Source: a virus. Taken from it: a stretch of 39,759 bases of DNA. Positions within the stretch are counted from its first letter, which is position 1, and each line of letters begins with the position of its first letter. The translations under genes and the position numbers were made by a program. The notes beneath the pieces are model-generated. The model worked only from the letters and a program-made list of their open reading frames with translations. It searched no databases and was not told the DNA's origin. The DNA is taken from positions 1-39,759 of IMG/VR virus record IMGVR_UViG_3300027749_000230; one strand, given 5' to 3'. This document shows positions 1 through 9,451 of this stretch, piece by piece.

Positions 1-83
1 ATAAATCCATCTTGTTTCAGTTTTATTGTTAATTAAAAAAATACTTACCTAATTAAGGTACAAAGGAAAATCCAATCTAGCAA
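1..83 (-). other. Intergenic stretch with possible start of the next gene
   Basis: This short stretch follows the last complete gene. On the minus strand it reads a small hairpin, a run of seven T, then an A-rich segment containing AACAATAAAACTGAAACAAG directly before an ATG at positions 10-8, followed by GAT TTA. The A-rich element resembles those before other genes here, so a new gene may start at position 10 and run off the left edge. Only two complete codons after the ATG are visible, so nothing can be said about its product. Confidence 0.3.
35..60 (-). terminator. Weak candidate terminator hairpin
   Basis: Positions 46-60 form a 5-bp stem (TACCT/AGGTA around a 5-nt loop). On the minus strand it is followed after about 4 nt by seven T (positions 41-35). 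The stem is short and AT-rich, so this is a tentative intrinsic terminator after the hypothetical gene ending at 84. Confidence 0.3.
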
Positions 84-503
84 CTAAATGTTTACTATCT
101 TGTGAATTTTCGTAGAAAGTTTTTTAAAATCCTCTCCTTGGGTTAGGAGTATTGTGTTTTTATAATTCAGCCAATCAATTCTAAATGAAGTGTCTAATAC
201 ACCTTCGTTAAGTGATTTAATTAATAAGTTAAGGCTGTTTATGGTATAAAGCGTATTGCTTTCTTTTTTCCTATGAAGTAGGATTGTATTTGGAAGTACT
301 TTAGTTGTTCCACCCTCGATTTCAATGTTATAAGTACATAAATACTCGTCGGATTCTTCTGATTCCAAAACGAAAATTTTGCCATACATAATCGTGTATT
401 CCTCTCTTATAGTAGTTAGGGTATCTTCGAGTTTATCTTTGGCCGAAAACGTACAAAATAACTTATTCTTCAATTGTTCTTGGGTTAGTTCTAAATATTC
501 CAT
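84..503 (-). CDS. Hypothetical phage protein, 139 aa
   Basis: I do not recognise a functional domain. The protein begins MEYLELTQEQ, is soluble-looking, mixed alpha/beta and rich in Leu, Lys and Glu, with no signal peptide or membrane segment. I chose the ATG at 503 because the preceding polymerase gene ends at 526 and the motif CTATTTATA directly abuts this ATG. An upstream in-frame ATG at 572 would give 162 aa, but it lies inside the polymerase coding region and its extra N-terminus (MDIELKLRKA...) overlaps the polymerase C-terminus in another frame. It is the last complete gene of the window and a weak terminator-like hairpin follows it. Confidence 0.7.
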   Translation of the reverse strand: MEYLELTQEQLKNKLFCTFSAKDKLEDTLTTIREEYTIMYGKIFVLESEESDEYLCTYNIEIEGGTTKVLPNTILLHRKKESNTLYTINSLNLLIKSLNEGVLDTSFRIDWLNYKNTILLTQGEDFKKLSTKIHKIVNI

Positions 504-512
504 TATAAATAG
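504..512 (-). promoter_or_regulatory. CTATTTATA motif before hypothetical gene
   Basis: The minus strand reads CTATTTATA immediately before the ATG at 503. It matches the motif seen upstream of several tail genes, but with zero spacing to the start codon. As a promoter it would leave no leader, so this copy may be chance. Confidence 0.2.
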
Positions 513-525
513 TTCGTTTTCAACG

Positions 526-1821
526 TTAAAAATTGTAATTATCGCCTTTCTTAGCTTTAACTCTATATCCACCTTCTTCTAATATATTCTTAATATCGGA
601 TAATGTTCCTTTTTCGTCGTAAACTGAGCAATCAAGTAAAATCGAATCGTAAACAACTAATATCACCTTAGTTTGCTTGTTTTTTAAGTATTCTTTTAGC
701 ATACTTAGCTTTTTTACGTTATTTACTGTCTCAAGACACTGAATGTAATAATTAAATAGCTTTTGTGGGTTTGCATTATCTTGGATAATCCTTCTGTCAT
801 TAGGTAATGTAATATAACCTACTTTTTGGTATTCCAACCACATAGCTTCTATAAACTCAGCAATGTGCTCAAATAAAGGTATGTGTTTATACTGATCTTC
901 TACACCATTATACATTTGTCTAAAAGTAATTTTCTTAGATTCTTGATATTCCTCCGGTGTAAGCTCCTCTTTACCAAAATACAGCTGTCCTAATAACTCA
1001 TGAATTGATTTGTCAGTGGGTACTTGAATGTTAAGCAAGTTTGCAATCAATCTAGGATGGTATCCATCAAAGTCAAACTCAACAAAAGCATCATTTTCAG
1101 GTATAAAAGCTGCTCTAGAACCGTTTTCTTTGGTTAGAGCTAGGAAATTAATACCATTAAACGCATTAGTTGGTCTAGAAGTTATATTGTAAAGATTATA
1201 ACTCGTATAAATCTTACCATTCCTAATAGATCTAGCTTTCCAGGTAGGTTCAAAGTACTTATCAAAGATTTTTTCGTCAATTTTAATGCCTTGTTCCTCT
1301 ACCCACTTATAAACATCAGTATATGCATTTAACCACGGCAAATTTCCACTCAATTCAACGTAAGGTCTAACTGCTTCAAGCATACATTCGCACCTTTCAT
1401 AATGCTTAGAAATAGGTATTAGGGCATTGACGTCTTCTGAATACATAAACTTGCGGTAAAAGTCGCTATGTATGTTAGTATAGCAGCTGATATCCTTAAG
1501 GTTTCCTTCTTTAGTTAATATTGTTTGGTATAAGTCAACACAATTTATACCTTGTAAGTCGAGAATTTGTGCATGCCACTTTAAATCTAGTAGGTAAACT
1601 GTACCTTCTAAGAGTGGTTTAATGTCTTCAATAGTTAGTGCAAAGGCTTCTGTGTGATTAAAAGGGATAATATACCCTTTATTGAAGTCATTATAGTATA
1701 AAACGCAAGGTGATGTTAGTTGTGGATGTGCTTCTTCTGCCAAAGAAATTAAATCAATAAAGCATTTATCTGCTTTAGGTAGTTGAGCTAGTTGCTCTTT
1801 AGTTTCCACTATGAAATACAT
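526..1821 (-). CDS. Family A (Pol I-like) DNA polymerase, small form
   Basis: A 431-aa protein with the palm/fingers pattern of family A DNA polymerases. Motif A is around D250 (EFDFDGYHPR). Motif B is K296-x3-F300-x3-Y304 followed by Asn-Gly. Motif C is VVYDS with D392. The segment at about 212-240 (SRPTNAFNGINF) resembles the conserved stretch before motif A. Both catalytic Asp are present, but the Glu that acts as steric gate in E. coli Pol I is His255, and the His-Asp-Glu of motif C is Tyr-Asp-Ser. The N-terminal ~200 residues may be a degenerate 3'-5' exonuclease; a 5' nuclease is absent. At 431 aa it is shorter than the Klenow portion of Pol I (about 600 aa). The start has A-rich DNA upstream (CAAATAAATGTT). 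It lies directly after tail genes, an unusual place for a replication gene. The family is clear; activity is not proven. Confidence 0.82.
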   Translation of the reverse strand: MYFIVETKEQLAQLPKADKCFIDLISLAEEAHPQLTSPCVLYYNDFNKGYIIPFNHTEAFALTIEDIKPLLEGTVYLLDLKWHAQILDLQGINCVDLYQTILTKEGNLKDISCYTNIHSDFYRKFMYSEDVNALIPISKHYERCECMLEAVRPYVELSGNLPWLNAYTDVYKWVEEQGIKIDEKIFDKYFEPTWKARSIRNGKIYTSYNLYNITSRPTNAFNGINFLALTKENGSRAAFIPENDAFVEFDFDGYHPRLIANLLNIQVPTDKSIHELLGQLYFGKEELTPEEYQESKKITFRQMYNGVEDQYKHIPLFEHIAEFIEAMWLEYQKVGYITLPNDRRIIQDNANPQKLFNYYIQCLETVNNVKKLSMLKEYLKNKQTKVILVVYDSILLDCSVYDEKGTLSDIKNILEEGGYRVKAKKGDNYNF

Positions 1822-1844
1822 AACATTTATTTGCTAGAAACATA

Positions 1845-2489
1845 CTACATACTTCCCGAAGTAGCAACAGATCCTGAGGTTATTTGTGCGTACTTGGTAT
1901 AATCTCCACCTATGTAAGATACTATACCAAAAAAAGTAACTTCTTTTGCCTCTGTAACCCTTTTATTTGTATCGTACACACCACCTATAATTTGATATTG
2001 AGAGACTCTTGTATTATGTAGAGGTCCAGTTAATTGCCAAAGCATACTTGTACTTTGATATCCTAATATGCTAGGAGATACATTTCCGTTTTTAAGATTT
2101 GCGTAGTCTGCTTCTGATATCTCTATTATAAATTGAGGTCCGGTTACAGTTTTTGCAAAATACCTAGTAAAATAACCTTGTTGGTAATCAGAAGGTAGCG
2201 GAGTTGGGTAGTATTGTTTAAATACTGTTAATTCTGTATTCGGATTTGCCGGTATTGCAGGATCTGCTTGATTGGGAGGTTTAGAGTAACTAGTATGACT
2301 ATAACCATCGTTGAGAGTAGTTAATTTTTCACCTTTTCCAAACACAGGATTAGCACCCGTGTAAGATGTGCCGTCATACAAAGTGTAATATCTACCTGCA
2401 TAAGTTAATCCATTAGGTAGCTGAAACTCCTTTCCGGTTGTGTACTTGTTTTGTACTATTCTACTTTGTGGATAGTATTTTAATTTCAT
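1845..2489 (-). CDS. Putative virion protein, 214 aa
   Basis: No catalytic motif is visible. The protein starts MKLKYYPQSRIVQNKYTTGK and is rich in Tyr, Thr, Gly and Pro, with no signal peptide or membrane helix, as in small beta-rich baseplate or fibre-connector proteins. A central Pro/Asn-rich segment at about 72-85 looks like a linker. The ATG lies 1 nt after the TAAGG containing the hub stop codon, so translation is probably coupled to the baseplate hub gene, and the AGG may serve as a weak Shine-Dalgarno. Position at the end of the baseplate operon supports a structural role; the exact function is unknown. Confidence 0.65.
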   Translation of the reverse strand: MKLKYYPQSRIVQNKYTTGKEFQLPNGLTYAGRYYTLYDGTSYTGANPVFGKGEKLTTLNDGYSHTSYSKPPNQADPAIPANPNTELTVFKQYYPTPLPSDYQQGYFTRYFAKTVTGPQFIIEISEADYANLKNGNVSPSILGYQSTSMLWQLTGPLHNTRVSQYQIIGGVYDTNKRVTEAKEVTFFGIVSYIGGDYTKYAQITSGSVATSGSM

Positions 2490-2492
2490 ACC

Positions 2493-5400
2493 TTAGTTAG
2501 TTTGGCCAAGAGTCTTAGTTATGTAGTCAAAAATTACTTCGCCTTCAGGTCCATATACTTCTTTTTTAAGCTTTTTATCGTATACGAGTCTGCCTGGATA
2601 AAGGCCGTGTCTTGAAATCTCGCCAGCTTCACCAGCTTTATTTATAGGTCCTAATCTAAAACCTAGAAATTGAGCAAGGCGAGCTCCTGCTTCTTTCTGA
2701 GCTTGGTTTACCTGGCTTTCATCAGCTGCTATTATTTCAACTCCTATTGCATTTGTGTTTTGACCTCCTGTATGCCATGAGTAGGCTCCATCGGGCATAA
2801 ATCTATGGATTTTTCCAGCTCCATCAATTACGTATTGTGCAGGATAACCTCTTTGGTAAAACACTCTATAGACATCCTCAGCAGTGTTGCTTATACTACC
2901 ACCAGTATGGTGTATTATAAATTTAGTAGGTGTTTTTATTGTTTGAGACCAGTTAAATTTATTAAGGTATGTATCATCTTGAATTTCGCCTTCAGTTAAA
3001 GGTTTTAAACCACCTTTTTCTAAGTTTATATTAGATTTGTTCTTAACAAACGTAAAGCCTGGGTGGTACTTAGTAGCAAAGTTAGCACTGGTAACTGCCT
3101 CTGGATCTAATACTTGTGGTGAGCCAGGTTCGTATTGATAGTATACACCATCCTTAGTAAATGGCGTTATTGCGCCTGGATAAGGGGATGCATTGATATT
3201 AAGATTTAATAACTTAGTTACACCTTGGCCATTACCTGTACCACCACTAGAAAGTGGAGATGGGTATCTTGGTGCAGCTACTTGGTAATTAGTGTTTCCA
3301 GTAGCAGATATGTCATCTCTTAGCTTAATCATCTGACCTTTTATTCTTGTAAGCCATTGGTTATTTTGAATTGTATGCGTCAGACCAACTACAATAAATC
3401 CTACTTTAGTTTTTGTAGAATCGCTATTATCCCTTAGTGAATAAGGTAGCATATTATTAGGAACAGTAAATGCATTTCCCATTACTATACCGCCAATACC
3501 ATCCATAGTTATTTCTAAATTTGCAGGAATAAAGGGAGCTGCTGACGTCTTAACGTCTTTTGCTTTTATATTAGACATGCCGTCAATAAAGTAGTTAATT
3601 GCCATGCTAACTTTATCGTTAGATAAAGTGAGGCCATTATCTAGCGAGTAAATACTCTTTATGTGAGTATTAAACTGCTCTGCTTGACTTACATCATTTT
3701 TTAATTGATTTTGCTTCTCGTCTATTGCCTTCTTATTAAGCTTTGCACTTGCAAGTTGAACTGAGCTAGCTTGCTCTATGTTATTTATTCTTGGCTTATA
3801 AACATCTCTATAATCGAGATTTAAATAACCAAACAAAGAATTATCAGTTGAGTTTATAGATCCAGTCTGAGCTTGTGCAGATATTGCTATTTGACTAGAA
3901 ATAGCTGTTGACATATTTGTCTGAAACTGTAATTCTCTTACTATACTTTTGGTACCAAAAATTGGCAGCATTCCATATCTTGGAACTGATGGACTGTTTT
4001 GATTTGCTGAATTATATCTTACGTTACCTTCGTTTTGACTTTGCAAAGCCCAACCTTCCTGAATCGCTTGTCCGTTTGCTCCTTTTACACTTGCTGGTAC
4101 AAACTGATCATCTTTTATAATTACTGTATTGGAATCGTCTCTGTAAGACACCCTAAATAAATTTATATTCCCTAGTGACTTGTTGACACCAGTAACAATA
4201 GCATCTAGAAATCCTTTTAAATTAATAGCATGTTCTTTATCACTCGTGATATTTTGTTTTAAAACATCAAGTAAAAAGTTAATATTAAGTAAAATTTCCA
4301 TTGTTTTACCTTGATAAGCCTCATTAGGGTTTTTAAATCCTGCTATCTTATCTGACAATCTATCTTGATTAACTACGTTTGTTTTTAACGGATCGGTACT
4401 TATGTCTCCTATTAATAACTCATTACTAAAATTAGATTTAATAAAATCTCGTAGTCCTTCAGGAAATATTTTAAGGTAGTTAACTGGACCACCTTTAAAT
4501 GGTATTAAGCATGTAAAAGGATCTACTGATAATTGTGATGGATTTGTTAAACAAAAATTTGTCTCTGGGTTGAAGTCTATATAAACGTAGGGATGTTTAT
4601 CTGTGTCTTGGGTTGAGTCGTAAATAAGACACATATTATTTAAAAAGGCTAATAGATATCCTAATTTAATATAAGTTGGATACTCTCCTGGAATATTACC
4701 TGAAGGCTTTAAAACATAGTTAATAACGTATCCTTTGCATAGAGATTTAAAATCTACCGATGGTACACTGCTATAAAAAGCTTGAATAGCAGCTTGTGTT
4801 GGTGACCCAGCATCATCGTTAGAAGTTGAAGGTACTCCTAATAGCAAGTTACTATTAAACCCTTTAATAATATACTCGTTCAATGTAAATGCTCCATTAT
4901 TGGATATGCTTGGTGCAGCGGGTGCTGTGTATGGGTTTTTTGGATCAACTAGCATATCTTTAAAAATACCGTCGTTGTAAAAAAGCTTAGTAGCTGGTGT
5001 CAAATCCTCTTCTGTGACTGTTCCTAAATTTTTACTTCCAGCTGCGTACAGTAATTGACTTTTTATAAAAGTAAGCATTACATGCAAAGAGGATTGGTAC
5101 ATGTTACCTGGATCTGTTTGGGATGAATCAATACCGTTTATTTCAGATTGAGTTAGTCCTTCAAGTCCCGTCCCTTCTGCACCTGGAGCAACTGTTGGAA
5201 CAGCTGATGGTGGTTGAGTAAAATCCACTTTTTGAATCAATCCTGTATCATTAGATACAAAAGTAAAATTAATAGCCTTACCGTTATCAGCTTTTCCAGT
5301 AAATGCACCAACATAAGCTATTATATCACCCCATTTATAATATGTTTGAGTGTCGGTATTGGGACTAACTGGAGGGGTTATCTTATCGAGATACTGTAAA

Positions 5401-7163
5401 GTTAATTTACTATCGGTAGCTATCCAGTTAGCTACTGCTTGTCTTATTTCATTAAAAGTAAATTGCTGAGTTGAATCGTATACAATATCGTAAAAAAACT
5501 GAACTGCTTTGTTGGCATCTGTGTATAAAATAGGTAGTTGAAATGAATATTTTACTATATCATCATATCCTAGTGATTTAATATTAAGGTTATTGTATAT
5601 AGAGCTTTGGTTTGTTAATCTTATAGCATGATCTATTAGACCATAAAAACCACCAGGATAATTAGTAAATTCAGCTTGTTGCAAACTTATGGTGCGGTTT
5701 TGTATAACAAGATCGTCGTAATATAATTGGGGTATAACTCTAAATCCTTTTAACCATCGGTTATTTGGATCTGCTGGCATGTCTGTATCTGCGTAAAAAG
5801 CCATAGCTTGTGCATTCATTGTTAAAACTGCACCTGCTGTATGGTCTGCTGGAAGAACTTGAAAGGCTCTTCCTGAGTTATTGGGTACCAAAAATAAACC
5901 TGTTCTATCTCTATTTAATTCATCAATAAGCGCTTGACTTTTTTGAGCACCACCAGTATTTGCTCTATAAAAGTAATTGGAACGAGCTGTGAAATTTTTA
6001 TCCGATTCGTAGGTTGCGATAGAGGTTAGTGTTAACTGTTGACCTGCTGGTAAATTTTTATCTAATGCATAAACTGCTTGGATTCCCTTTGTATCAGTAA
6101 CTGGTGGTATTTCTCTAGGTGATAAACCTTGATCGGTACGAGATTTCTCAAAATTTGCAGTGGCGTCTGCAGTAGCTTTTGCTAAATTTCTTGCTTTATT
6201 AGCTGCTATCTTTTTTTGCTTCTCTCTTTCAATTCCAGCTAGATATTTTTCGTATACATCACTTAAAGCGTCAGGCATTTTATAGGATAGGTTGACTCTC
6301 ATGGAATCAATAATTGAACCCATCCCTAGTATTTTAAGACTGCAATCGTATCCACCTTCTTGGTTCATAGACCAGTTAAAGTTACTAACTATACCAATCA
6401 TACCTTGGTAATTACCACTAGACTGAGTTGACTTTCTAGCTATTAGTTGCTGTACTTCTTCTTTTCTAGGAGATCTTTTGTTAAATAAATCCAATCCATA
6501 AACTTTATCAGAAACGAAAGTACCTTGTCCATTTGGTCCAGTATTTTTATAGTATTGTGTATGTCCCCATTCTAAAATCATTGAATACCCTAATCTAAAA
6601 TACAAAGCTTCAATTACATTTAATTGATTTATATTCCAAACCTTAAACTGTATTGTAGCTTGTCTTAATGATCCCAAAGCTCCTAATGTATCTATTTCAA
6701 CTGAAGTTAGGCCTGGCATAGGTCTATAACCCAGTTGACTAACACCACCTAAACCATAAGCCCCATCAGGTCCTAATCCATATCTTAAATCAATACCGCC
6801 TCCTAAACTTTCTCCGTTATTATTAGTTATACTAGTGCCTTTTGAAGTACCTGCTTCTAAGATCCAATTTTGTCTTAGTGAATCTGATGTATTATATCCT
6901 GTAACTGATGATGGATCTGAAGGATCTAGTAAACTTTGATAAAAAGCAGTTAGATCATTACTGCTTGCAGTCTTACCGGCATTTAAATTAATTTGTACAG
7001 AGGATGTTAGCTTAACCCAAGCTGATTTATTTGCTATAAATAAAACTTCGTCAGTGCTTCTGTTTAAAGAACTGTTATGGTCTGCTCTTATACTTAATTG
7101 AGTCAAAACGTATTCTGGAAATGGAGCGCCAATTACGTTTGATAACATATTTTGACTACCCAT
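2493..7163 (-). CDS. Baseplate hub protein with C-terminal N-acetylmuramoyl-L-alanine amidase
   Basis: A 1556-aa protein. The N-terminal ~1350 residues are a large beta-rich virion region with helical stretches (for example a Lys/Ala-rich segment near 310-340) and no motif I can name; size and position suggest the central hub/spike of the baseplate. Residues about 1379-1556 form an amidase_2 (PGRP/T7 lysozyme-like) domain: FIIHHTGG with H1418/H1419, a strand pattern ending YVIDGAGKIHRF, SWHTGG with H1464, AIGVEII, and ISRHGLYPGR with H1519. The expected third zinc ligand (Cys or Asp about eight residues after the last His, before Pro-Gly) is not in its usual place; the nearest match is a displaced GPEGE segment. 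Such enzymes cut the amide bond between MurNAc and L-Ala, so this is probably a tail lysin used at entry. The start overlaps the end of the LysM-type gene by 8 nt. Confidence 0.82.
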   Translation of the reverse strand: MGSQNMLSNVIGAPFPEYVLTQLSIRADHNSSLNRSTDEVLFIANKSAWVKLTSSVQINLNAGKTASSNDLTAFYQSLLDPSDPSSVTGYNTSDSLRQNWILEAGTSKGTSITNNNGESLGGGIDLRYGLGPDGAYGLGGVSQLGYRPMPGLTSVEIDTLGALGSLRQATIQFKVWNINQLNVIEALYFRLGYSMILEWGHTQYYKNTGPNGQGTFVSDKVYGLDLFNKRSPRKEEVQQLIARKSTQSSGNYQGMIGIVSNFNWSMNQEGGYDCSLKILGMGSIIDSMRVNLSYKMPDALSDVYEKYLAGIEREKQKKIAANKARNLAKATADATANFEKSRTDQGLSPREIPPVTDTKGIQAVYALDKNLPAGQQLTLTSIATYESDKNFTARSNYFYRANTGGAQKSQALIDELNRDRTGLFLVPNNSGRAFQVLPADHTAGAVLTMNAQAMAFYADTDMPADPNNRWLKGFRVIPQLYYDDLVIQNRTISLQQAEFTNYPGGFYGLIDHAIRLTNQSSIYNNLNIKSLGYDDIVKYSFQLPILYTDANKAVQFFYDIVYDSTQQFTFNEIRQAVANWIATDSKLTLQYLDKITPPVSPNTDTQTYYKWGDIIAYVGAFTGKADNGKAINFTFVSNDTGLIQKVDFTQPPSAVPTVAPGAEGTGLEGLTQSEINGIDSSQTDPGNMYQSSLHVMLTFIKSQLLYAAGSKNLGTVTEEDLTPATKLFYNDGIFKDMLVDPKNPYTAPAAPSISNNGAFTLNEYIIKGFNSNLLLGVPSTSNDDAGSPTQAAIQAFYSSVPSVDFKSLCKGYVINYVLKPSGNIPGEYPTYIKLGYLLAFLNNMCLIYDSTQDTDKHPYVYIDFNPETNFCLTNPSQLSVDPFTCLIPFKGGPVNYLKIFPEGLRDFIKSNFSNELLIGDISTDPLKTNVVNQDRLSDKIAGFKNPNEAYQGKTMEILLNINFLLDVLKQNITSDKEHAINLKGFLDAIVTGVNKSLGNINLFRVSYRDDSNTVIIKDDQFVPASVKGANGQAIQEGWALQSQNEGNVRYNSANQNSPSVPRYGMLPIFGTKSIVRELQFQTNMSTAISSQIAISAQAQTGSINSTDNSLFGYLNLDYRDVYKPRINNIEQASSVQLASAKLNKKAIDEKQNQLKNDVSQAEQFNTHIKSIYSLDNGLTLSNDKVSMAINYFIDGMSNIKAKDVKTSAAPFIPANLEITMDGIGGIVMGNAFTVPNNMLPYSLRDNSDSTKTKVGFIVVGLTHTIQNNQWLTRIKGQMIKLRDDISATGNTNYQVAAPRYPSPLSSGGTGNGQGVTKLLNLNINASPYPGAITPFTKDGVYYQYEPGSPQVLDPEAVTSANFATKYHPGFTFVKNKSNINLEKGGLKPLTEGEIQDDTYLNKFNWSQTIKTPTKFIIHHTGGSISNTAEDVYRVFYQRGYPAQYVIDGAGKIHRFMPDGAYSWHTGGQNTNAIGVEIIAADESQVNQAQKEAGARLAQFLGFRLGPINKAGEAGEISRHGLYPGRLVYDKKLKKEVYGPEGEVIFDYITKTLGQTN

Positions 7164-7461
7164 TTGCTGAATTATAGTTTGATAATATAGTTTGTAAATC
7201 GGTAGGTATTCTTAGTTGCATGCCTACAGGGGCAAACATTGAATCACCTGGTAAGGCATTAGCACTTGCTATTACCCACCATAAATTTGAGTCTTGATAA
7301 AAATCATAAGCCAGCAAGTCCAATCTATCTCCTACAGTTGTTATTACATAGTAATCCGTGTTTGTAGGCAATATTTCAGGATAAATATTAGTTTTAAAAT
7401 ACAAACTTCCTGTTGCATTAAGCTTAGTTACTTGTATATTTTGATATCTTGATTGCGACAT
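7156..7461 (-). CDS. Baseplate protein with LysM-like domain (T4 gp53-like)
   Basis: A 101-aa protein. Residues about 37-87 form a LysM-like fold: YYVITTVGDRLDLLAYDFY, then LWWVIASANAL and QLRIP. This is the signature of the small LysM baseplate adaptors and T4 gp53-type wedge proteins of contractile tails, which link hub and wedges rather than bind murein. The stop overlaps the start of the hub gene by 8 nt, so the two are probably co-translated. The leader AATAAAAATATAAA before ATG is A-rich without Shine-Dalgarno. Confidence 0.8.
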   Translation of the reverse strand: MSQSRYQNIQVTKLNATGSLYFKTNIYPEILPTNTDYYVITTVGDRLDLLAYDFYQDSNLWWVIASANALPGDSMFAPVGMQLRIPTDLQTILSNYNSANG

Positions 7462-7473
7462 TTTATATTTTTA

Positions 7474-9450
7474 TTAATCTAAGTATGCTATATTAGCAGT
7501 ACTGCTATTATTAGTTGTACTTGAATTAGGTGAAGCAGCGTTGTTTTGAGTAGTTGTGTAGTCTCCAATAGCACCATTTATCATACTTCCACCTCGACCA
7601 TTAGCAATTAACGGTACAAATAGATCTGATTTTTTAGCTTTTCTTGGTAGGATATCCATAATAGGCTTAAAGCTACATTGTACTGTTATCATATGAGGTA
7701 ACTGAGCAACGTCGGTTTCAGTAGTACTATCTAAAACAATCTCCCAAGGTGTATTACTGTTATCAATGGTTACATTTACACTCTCTAAAAATCCAGGTAC
7801 TCTATAAAGATAATCTCCAATTGTCAATTTAACAACATTTCCGCGCATTAAATTTGATTGAGCTGAGTAGTCTGGATAAACTTGTGATACAAGATTGTTT
7901 AGTTTAGTGTATAAAGGTAGCATCTCTTGTCTACTTTGCATATAAATTTTAAAACCAAAGCCAACTGTTCTATCAAATCCTTGATAAGTTCTAAAAGTTT
8001 CTCCTCTACCTAAATACTTAAAGCTATTAAATTCACCACTATGACTATCTGTAATTTGACCTTCTAAAAAAGCCCTGAATACTAGAGCTATTGCTTTTGT
8101 AGGATCGTCGTTATCAATACACTCAAATCCAAATTTAATTATATCAGCAGTATTAGATGTTAAGCTCCAAGGATTTTGTGCAGTAGCGGATTGTCCGTTT
8201 GTAGCGGTACCATCTAGCAAATTATAGTACATCATTGGATTTAAATTAACCAAATCTGCTCCGTTGTATTTTGCTTCTGTATCCTTATACCCTTGATAAT
8301 TTTGTTTAAAAGGTGCTCCTGGATTACCGGCACCTATACCACCTGCTCCTCTTGCTCCGGTTGCACCTGGTTTAGCGATATTATAAACTGTATAGTCGTT
8401 AAAAGCCCCAACTAATTTGCCATTATCTGCAAGTTGTGTTCTAAAATCTTGTATTCTAGCACTTGCTGGTGCTAAACCTTCTTGTTCTGTAACTGTATTA
8501 TCAACTCCTGGAAATAATGTAGCAGATCCCACGCGTGTTGTCTGCTGTGCAATTTGCTGATAAGTAAAGCCTATTGTTGAATAAGCTGCAGCTACACCGT
8601 TAATATATAATCCTGAAACAACTGCATCTGTAGCGCCTGTGTATACAGCACTACCATCTGGATTTTTGGCTTTGTTAATTATAGTACTACCGATTCCATA
8701 TACAGAACCAGGACCACCTTGGTAGTTGAGTATTTGATTCTGTATAGTTGAAATACCTAATCTATCTACCAAGTCTGGATCAACTCCTTCGTTATTTACG
8801 TTATTAGCATTTACAAGGTAGTTGGAATTGGTGAGTAATTTTAAAGTTTTTAATACCGTAAGTCTATTTGTAAACTCTGTATTATTTTGTGGAGCACCTG
8901 CAATATATTGGTAGGTGTTTTGAATACTTTCTTGGAGTGTAGGTGTTAATCCTTGTCTATTAAAATGCACTCCTGTTCCCATTGCTACAACCTGTGCTAA
9001 AGTATTTTTAGGATCGTATGTGGTTGTTACTGGAAGTATTACCCCAGTTGATCCACCTAAGTTATTTATGTTTCTAGAATTTGGAGCTAGACTAGTTAAA
9101 TTAACTACATTCTGTACTTGTGTTCTTGGATTGGTTAGTTGTAATCCAACTTGCTTTTTAATAAATGCATCACCACGAGGAGCACTTTTTAAAAAAGCGT
9201 TTATTCTTTGTCCATCAAATATACCCTGAGTAGTAACATAAGCACTATTAGCTGAAGATGTTAAAGTTCCGCCTCTAATAGGAAAATCTAAGCTAGTTCG
9301 GTTAAGAGTGTATAACTCTTTTACCTTAGGTGGTGTATCAGGGCCGGGAATAGGCGATTGTATAAAAGGTTGACCACTACTTCCCCCTCCAAGTTCATCT
9401 GAACCATATTTTAAACTAGTTAAATTCGTCTTAAAGTTAATCAGTGGCAT
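7474..9450 (-). CDS. Tail/baseplate structural protein, 658 aa
   Basis: The N-terminus (MPLINFKTNLTSLKYGSDEL) leads into a long Asn/Thr/Gly-rich middle (about 40-430). The C-terminal part, roughly 440-620, has a pattern I associate with tail-tube-like baseplate proteins: repeated beta strands around GDYLYRVPGFLESVNVTIDN, then QLPHMITVQCSFKPI. I infer a tube-initiator or tube-capping protein of the baseplate (comparable in role to T4 gp48/gp54), based on order tape measure, this gene, LysM protein, hub. There is no signal peptide or enzyme motif. The gene begins 1 nt after the stop of the 77-aa gene; the short spacer contains AAAATG. Confidence 0.65.
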   Translation of the reverse strand: MPLINFKTNLTSLKYGSDELGGGSSGQPFIQSPIPGPDTPPKVKELYTLNRTSLDFPIRGGTLTSSANSAYVTTQGIFDGQRINAFLKSAPRGDAFIKKQVGLQLTNPRTQVQNVVNLTSLAPNSRNINNLGGSTGVILPVTTTYDPKNTLAQVVAMGTGVHFNRQGLTPTLQESIQNTYQYIAGAPQNNTEFTNRLTVLKTLKLLTNSNYLVNANNVNNEGVDPDLVDRLGISTIQNQILNYQGGPGSVYGIGSTIINKAKNPDGSAVYTGATDAVVSGLYINGVAAAYSTIGFTYQQIAQQTTRVGSATLFPGVDNTVTEQEGLAPASARIQDFRTQLADNGKLVGAFNDYTVYNIAKPGATGARGAGGIGAGNPGAPFKQNYQGYKDTEAKYNGADLVNLNPMMYYNLLDGTATNGQSATAQNPWSLTSNTADIIKFGFECIDNDDPTKAIALVFRAFLEGQITDSHSGEFNSFKYLGRGETFRTYQGFDRTVGFGFKIYMQSRQEMLPLYTKLNNLVSQVYPDYSAQSNLMRGNVVKLTIGDYLYRVPGFLESVNVTIDNSNTPWEIVLDSTTETDVAQLPHMITVQCSFKPIMDILPRKAKKSDLFVPLIANGRGGSMINGAIGDYTTTQNNAASPNSSTTNNSSTANIAYLD

Positions 9451-9451
9451 T

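Noticed and set aside
504-572. Longer start of the hypothetical gene at 572 (162 aa)
   Set aside because: It would overlap the polymerase end by 47 nt and add residues encoded from polymerase coding sequence; the ATG at 503 is better placed.
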